Shown: positions 61,862 to 64,000 of the stretch, piece by piece | Position numbering within the stretch: the stretch's first letter is position 1 | Layout: every line of letters begins with the position of its first letter | Assembly: GCA_036226585.1 (NCBI GenBank) | Contig: CP108997.1 | Location: 6,262,001-6,326,000, forward strand | DNA: 64,000 nucleotides | Source: Streptomyces sp. NBC_00708 | Lineage (GTDB): Bacteria > Actinomycetota > Actinomycetes > Streptomycetales > Streptomycetaceae | Direction: 5' to 3' | The notes under the pieces: generated by a model | Seen by the model: only the letters and a program-made list of their open reading frames with translations | The model's database searches: none | What the model was told of the DNA's origin: nothing | Program-made: the position numbers and the translations under genes

Positions 61862-63870
61862 GCGGGGACCTCCAGAGGGTCGAGCTTGTTCGCTTTCCGG
61901 ATCTCGTCGACGATACGGCCGATGATCTCGGTGATGCCGAAGTCCTTCGGGGTGAACACGGCGGCGACACCCGCCCTGATCAGGGCCTCGGCGTCGGCCG
62001 GGGGAATGATGCCGCCGGCGATGACCGGGATGTCGCCGGCCCCGGTGCGGCGCAGCCGGGTCAGCACGTCCGGCACCAGCTCGGCGTGCGAGCCGGACAG
62101 GATGGACAGGCCGACGCAGTGCACGTCCTCGGCGACGGCGGCCGAGACGATCTGCTCGGGCGTCAGACGGATGCCCTGGTAGACGACCTCGAAGCCGGCG
62201 TCCCTGGCCCGCACCGCGATCTGCTCGGCGCCGTTGGAGTGCCCGTCCAGACCGGGCTTGCCGACGAGCAGCCGCAGCCGCCCGACCCCCAGGTCCTCGG
62301 CGGTCCGCGCGGTCTTCTCGCGTACGACGGCGAGCGGCGAGCCCTCCTCGGCGGTCACCGCGACCGGGGCGGACGACACCCCGGTCGGCGCCCGGAACTC
62401 GCCGAACACGTCCCGCAGCGCCCAGGACCACTCACCGGTGGTCACCCCGGCGCGGGCGCACTCGACGGTCGCCTCCATCAGGTTCTCGGTGCCCGCCGCG
62501 GCCTTCTTCAGCGCGGCCAGCGCCTCGGTGGCGCGGGGCTCGTCGCGGTTGTCGCGCCACTCGTGGAGCGCGGCGACCACCCTCGCCTCGTTCGCCGGGT
62601 CGACCGTCATGATCGCCCCGTCGAGGTCGGCGGTGAGCGGGTTGGGCTCGGTCGTCTCGTAGACGTTGACGCCGATGATCTTCTCGTCACCGGCCTCGAT
62701 CCGGGCCCGCCGCTCGGCGTGCGAGGAGACCAGCTCGGACTTGAGGTAGCCCGACTCGACGGCCGCCATGGCGCCGCCCATCTGCTCGATCCGGTCCATC
62801 TCGGCCAGCGAGTCGGTGACCAGCTCCTCGACCTTGGCCTCGATGACGTGCGAACCGGCGAAGATGTCCTCGTACTCCAGCAGGTCGCTCTCGTGGGCCA
62901 GGACCTGCTGGATGCGCAGCGACCACTGCTGGTCCCAGGGCCGGGGGAGGCCCAGCGCCTCGTTCCAGGCGGGCAGCTGCACGGCGCGGGCGCGGGCGTC
63001 CTTGGAGAGGGTCACGGCCAGCATCTCCAGCACGATGCGCTGGACGTTGTTCTCCGGCTGCGCCTCGGTCAGGCCCAGCGAGTTGACCTGGACGCCGTAG
63101 CGGAACCGGCGCTGCTTGGCGTCCGTGATGCCGTAGCGCTCGCGGGTGACGCGGTCCCAGATGCGGCCGAAGGCGCGCATCTTGCACATCTCCTCGATGA
63201 AGCGGACGCCCGCGTTCACGAAGAACGAGATCCGCGCGACGACGGCCCCGAACTTCTCCTCGGGCACCTGCCCGGAGGCACGTACCGCGTCGAGGACCGC
63301 GACGGCCGTCGACATCGCGTACGCGATCTCCTGGACCGGGGTGGCCCCGGCCTCCTGGAGGTGGTAGCTGCAGATGTTGATCGGGTTCCACTTGGGGATG
63401 CGGTTGACCGTGTACGTGATCATGTCGGTGGTCAGCCGCAGCGAGGGGCCGGGCGGGAAGACGTGCGTCCCGCGCGAGAGGTACTCCTTGACGATGTCGT
63501 TCTGCGTGGTGCCCTGGAGCTTGCCCGGGTCGGCGCCCTGCTCCTCCGCGACGACCTGGTAGAGCGCCAGCAGCCACATGGCGGTGGCGTTGATCGTCAT
63601 CGAGGTGTTCATCTGCTCCAGGGGGATGTCCTGGAACAGCCGGCGCATGTCACCGAGGTGCGACACGGGCACACCGACCCGGCCGACCTCGCCGCGGGCC
63701 AGGATGTGATCGGGGTCGTACCCCGTCTGGGTCGGCAGGTCGAAGGCGACCGACAGACCCGTCTGGCCCTTGGCGAGGTTGCGCCGGTAGAGCTCGTTGG
63801 ACGCCTCGGCCGTGGAGTGGCCCGCGTACGTCCGCATGAGCCAGGGGCGGTCCTTCTGACGTTCGGTCAT
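61858..63870 (-). CDS. meaA: Ethylmalonyl-CoA mutase (MeaA)
   Basis: Adenosylcobalamin-dependent isomerase converting (2R)-ethylmalonyl-CoA to (2S)-methylsuccinyl-CoA. It has 670 residues. The substrate barrel starts with WLMRTYAGHSTAEASNELYRRNLAKGQTGLSVAFDLPTQTGYDPDH and contains GTTQNDIVKEYLSRGTHVFPP. The C-terminal B12 domain (about 525-655) carries KPGLDGHSNGAEQIA with the cobalt-ligand motif DxHxxG at about D540-H542. The N-terminus and size distinguish it from the two-subunit methylmalonyl-CoA mutase. It follows ccr by 9 bases and overlaps the lyase gene by 4. It also affects extender-unit supply for polyketides. Confidence 0.95.
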   Translation of the reverse strand: MTERQKDRPWLMRTYAGHSTAEASNELYRRNLAKGQTGLSVAFDLPTQTGYDPDHILARGEVGRVGVPVSHLGDMRRLFQDIPLEQMNTSMTINATAMWLLALYQVVAEEQGADPGKLQGTTQNDIVKEYLSRGTHVFPPGPSLRLTTDMITYTVNRIPKWNPINICSYHLQEAGATPVQEIAYAMSTAVAVLDAVRASGQVPEEKFGAVVARISFFVNAGVRFIEEMCKMRAFGRIWDRVTRERYGITDAKQRRFRYGVQVNSLGLTEAQPENNVQRIVLEMLAVTLSKDARARAVQLPAWNEALGLPRPWDQQWSLRIQQVLAHESDLLEYEDIFAGSHVIEAKVEELVTDSLAEMDRIEQMGGAMAAVESGYLKSELVSSHAERRARIEAGDEKIIGVNVYETTEPNPLTADLDGAIMTVDPANEARVVAALHEWRDNRDEPRATEALAALKKAAAGTENLMEATVECARAGVTTGEWSWALRDVFGEFRAPTGVSSAPVAVTAEEGSPLAVVREKTARTAEDLGVGRLRLLVGKPGLDGHSNGAEQIAVRARDAGFEVVYQGIRLTPEQIVSAAVAEDVHCVGLSILSGSHAELVPDVLTRLRRTGAGDIPVIAGGIIPPADAEALIRAGVAAVFTPKDFGITEIIGRIVDEIRKANKLDPLEVPA

Positions 63871-63879
63871 CTCTGAACC

Positions 63880-64000
63880 TCAGACGTTCCGGAAGCGGTT
63901 GATGGCGTCCAGGTGCTTCTCGCGCATCTCGTGGTCGCGCACGCCCATGCCCTCGCGCGGGGCCAGCGCCAGGACGCCGACCTTGCCCTGGTGGGCGTTG
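63880..64000 (-). CDS. ccr: Crotonyl-CoA carboxylase/reductase, C-terminal end (partial)
   Basis: Only the last 39 codons are in the window: NAHQGKVGVLALAPREG, then MGVRDHEMREKHLDAINRFRNV and a TGA at 63880-63882. This is the usual C-terminus of CCR, which reduces and carboxylates crotonyl-CoA to ethylmalonyl-CoA. The gene is cut by the right edge. It is the first of the five-gene ethylmalonyl-CoA operon seen here, directly upstream of meaA. Identification rests on the C-terminal sequence plus neighbours. Confidence 0.88.
   Translation of the reverse strand, partial: NAHQGKVGVLALAPREGMGVRDHEMREKHLDAINRFRNV

Overview
The window is a stretch of chromosome from a high-GC actinomycete, almost certainly a Streptomyces. 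Third codon positions are nearly all G or C, GTG starts and GTGA/ATGA overlaps are frequent, exported proteins have Streptomyces-type signal peptides and lipoboxes, and the ethylmalonyl-CoA operon next to psd-pssA is a typical streptomycete arrangement. I see no tRNA, rRNA, CRISPR array, insertion sequence or prophage gene. It reads as ordinary chromosome rather than a mobile island.

Layout. 28-2957: a methionine aminopeptidase divergent from a small XRE regulator, an F420-type flavin/deazaflavin-binding protein and an unrecognised protein. 3128-9402: a reductive pyrimidine/hydantoin catabolic operon (carbamoyl amidohydrolase, class III aminotransferase, dihydropyrimidinase, luciferase-like oxidoreductase, NCS1 permease). 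9377-13446: two small secreted proteins, an amidase and a lipoate-protein ligase. 13802-19614: an oligopeptide-type ABC importer with a fused double ATPase. 19889-26448: a secreted GH16 glucanase, an inositol-monophosphatase-like phosphatase, an SDR/MarR divergent pair, a nucleotidyltransferase, an FAD oxidoreductase and a membrane protein abutting a decayed gene end. 26744-30079: a very large BTAD/AAA regulator. 30115-34590: a DNA-alkylation repair cluster (AidB-like protein, TetR, Ada-AlkA fusion, Ogt). 34659-38126: a Mn2+/Ca2+ exporter behind a yybP-ykoY riboswitch, a methyltransferase, a VapB-like protein, a NUDIX hydrolase and glycerate kinase. 38435-43217: a complete branched-chain amino acid type (HAAT) ABC importer. 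43291-57427: a polysaccharide-utilisation locus. 57492-64000: phospholipid synthesis (pssA, psd) and the ethylmalonyl-CoA pathway (acyl-CoA dehydrogenase, MaoC, CoA lyase, mutase, end of ccr).

How the genes work together. The polysaccharide locus is the most coherent and least familiar system. Four secreted multi-domain carbohydrate enzymes read leftward. A CUT1-type sugar importer, a GH43 beta-xylosidase-like enzyme without a signal peptide and a LacI regulator read rightward. The shared 313-bp control region carries inverted repeats built from CGAAAC/GTTTCG, one of which embraces a TTGACA -35 box. The model is outside depolymerisation, uptake of short oligosaccharides, inside hydrolysis and LacI-controlled induction. 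The enzymes that would define the substrate (two GH26-like proteins, one with a CBM56-like domain, a clan GH-A enzyme with two CBM35 modules, and a beta-helix enzyme with a discoidin domain) are not assignable to a known specificity from sequence alone.

Other points: an LLM-type oxidoreductase sits where the pyrimidine pathway would need a dihydropyrimidine dehydrogenase; several small genes look leaderless, including both partners of two divergent pairs; and 26500-26661 looks like the frameshifted 3' end of a lost gene that kept its terminator. Coordinates of starts were corrected from ribosome-binding sites, gene overlaps and family N-termini; all family assignments come from reading motifs, not from database searches.
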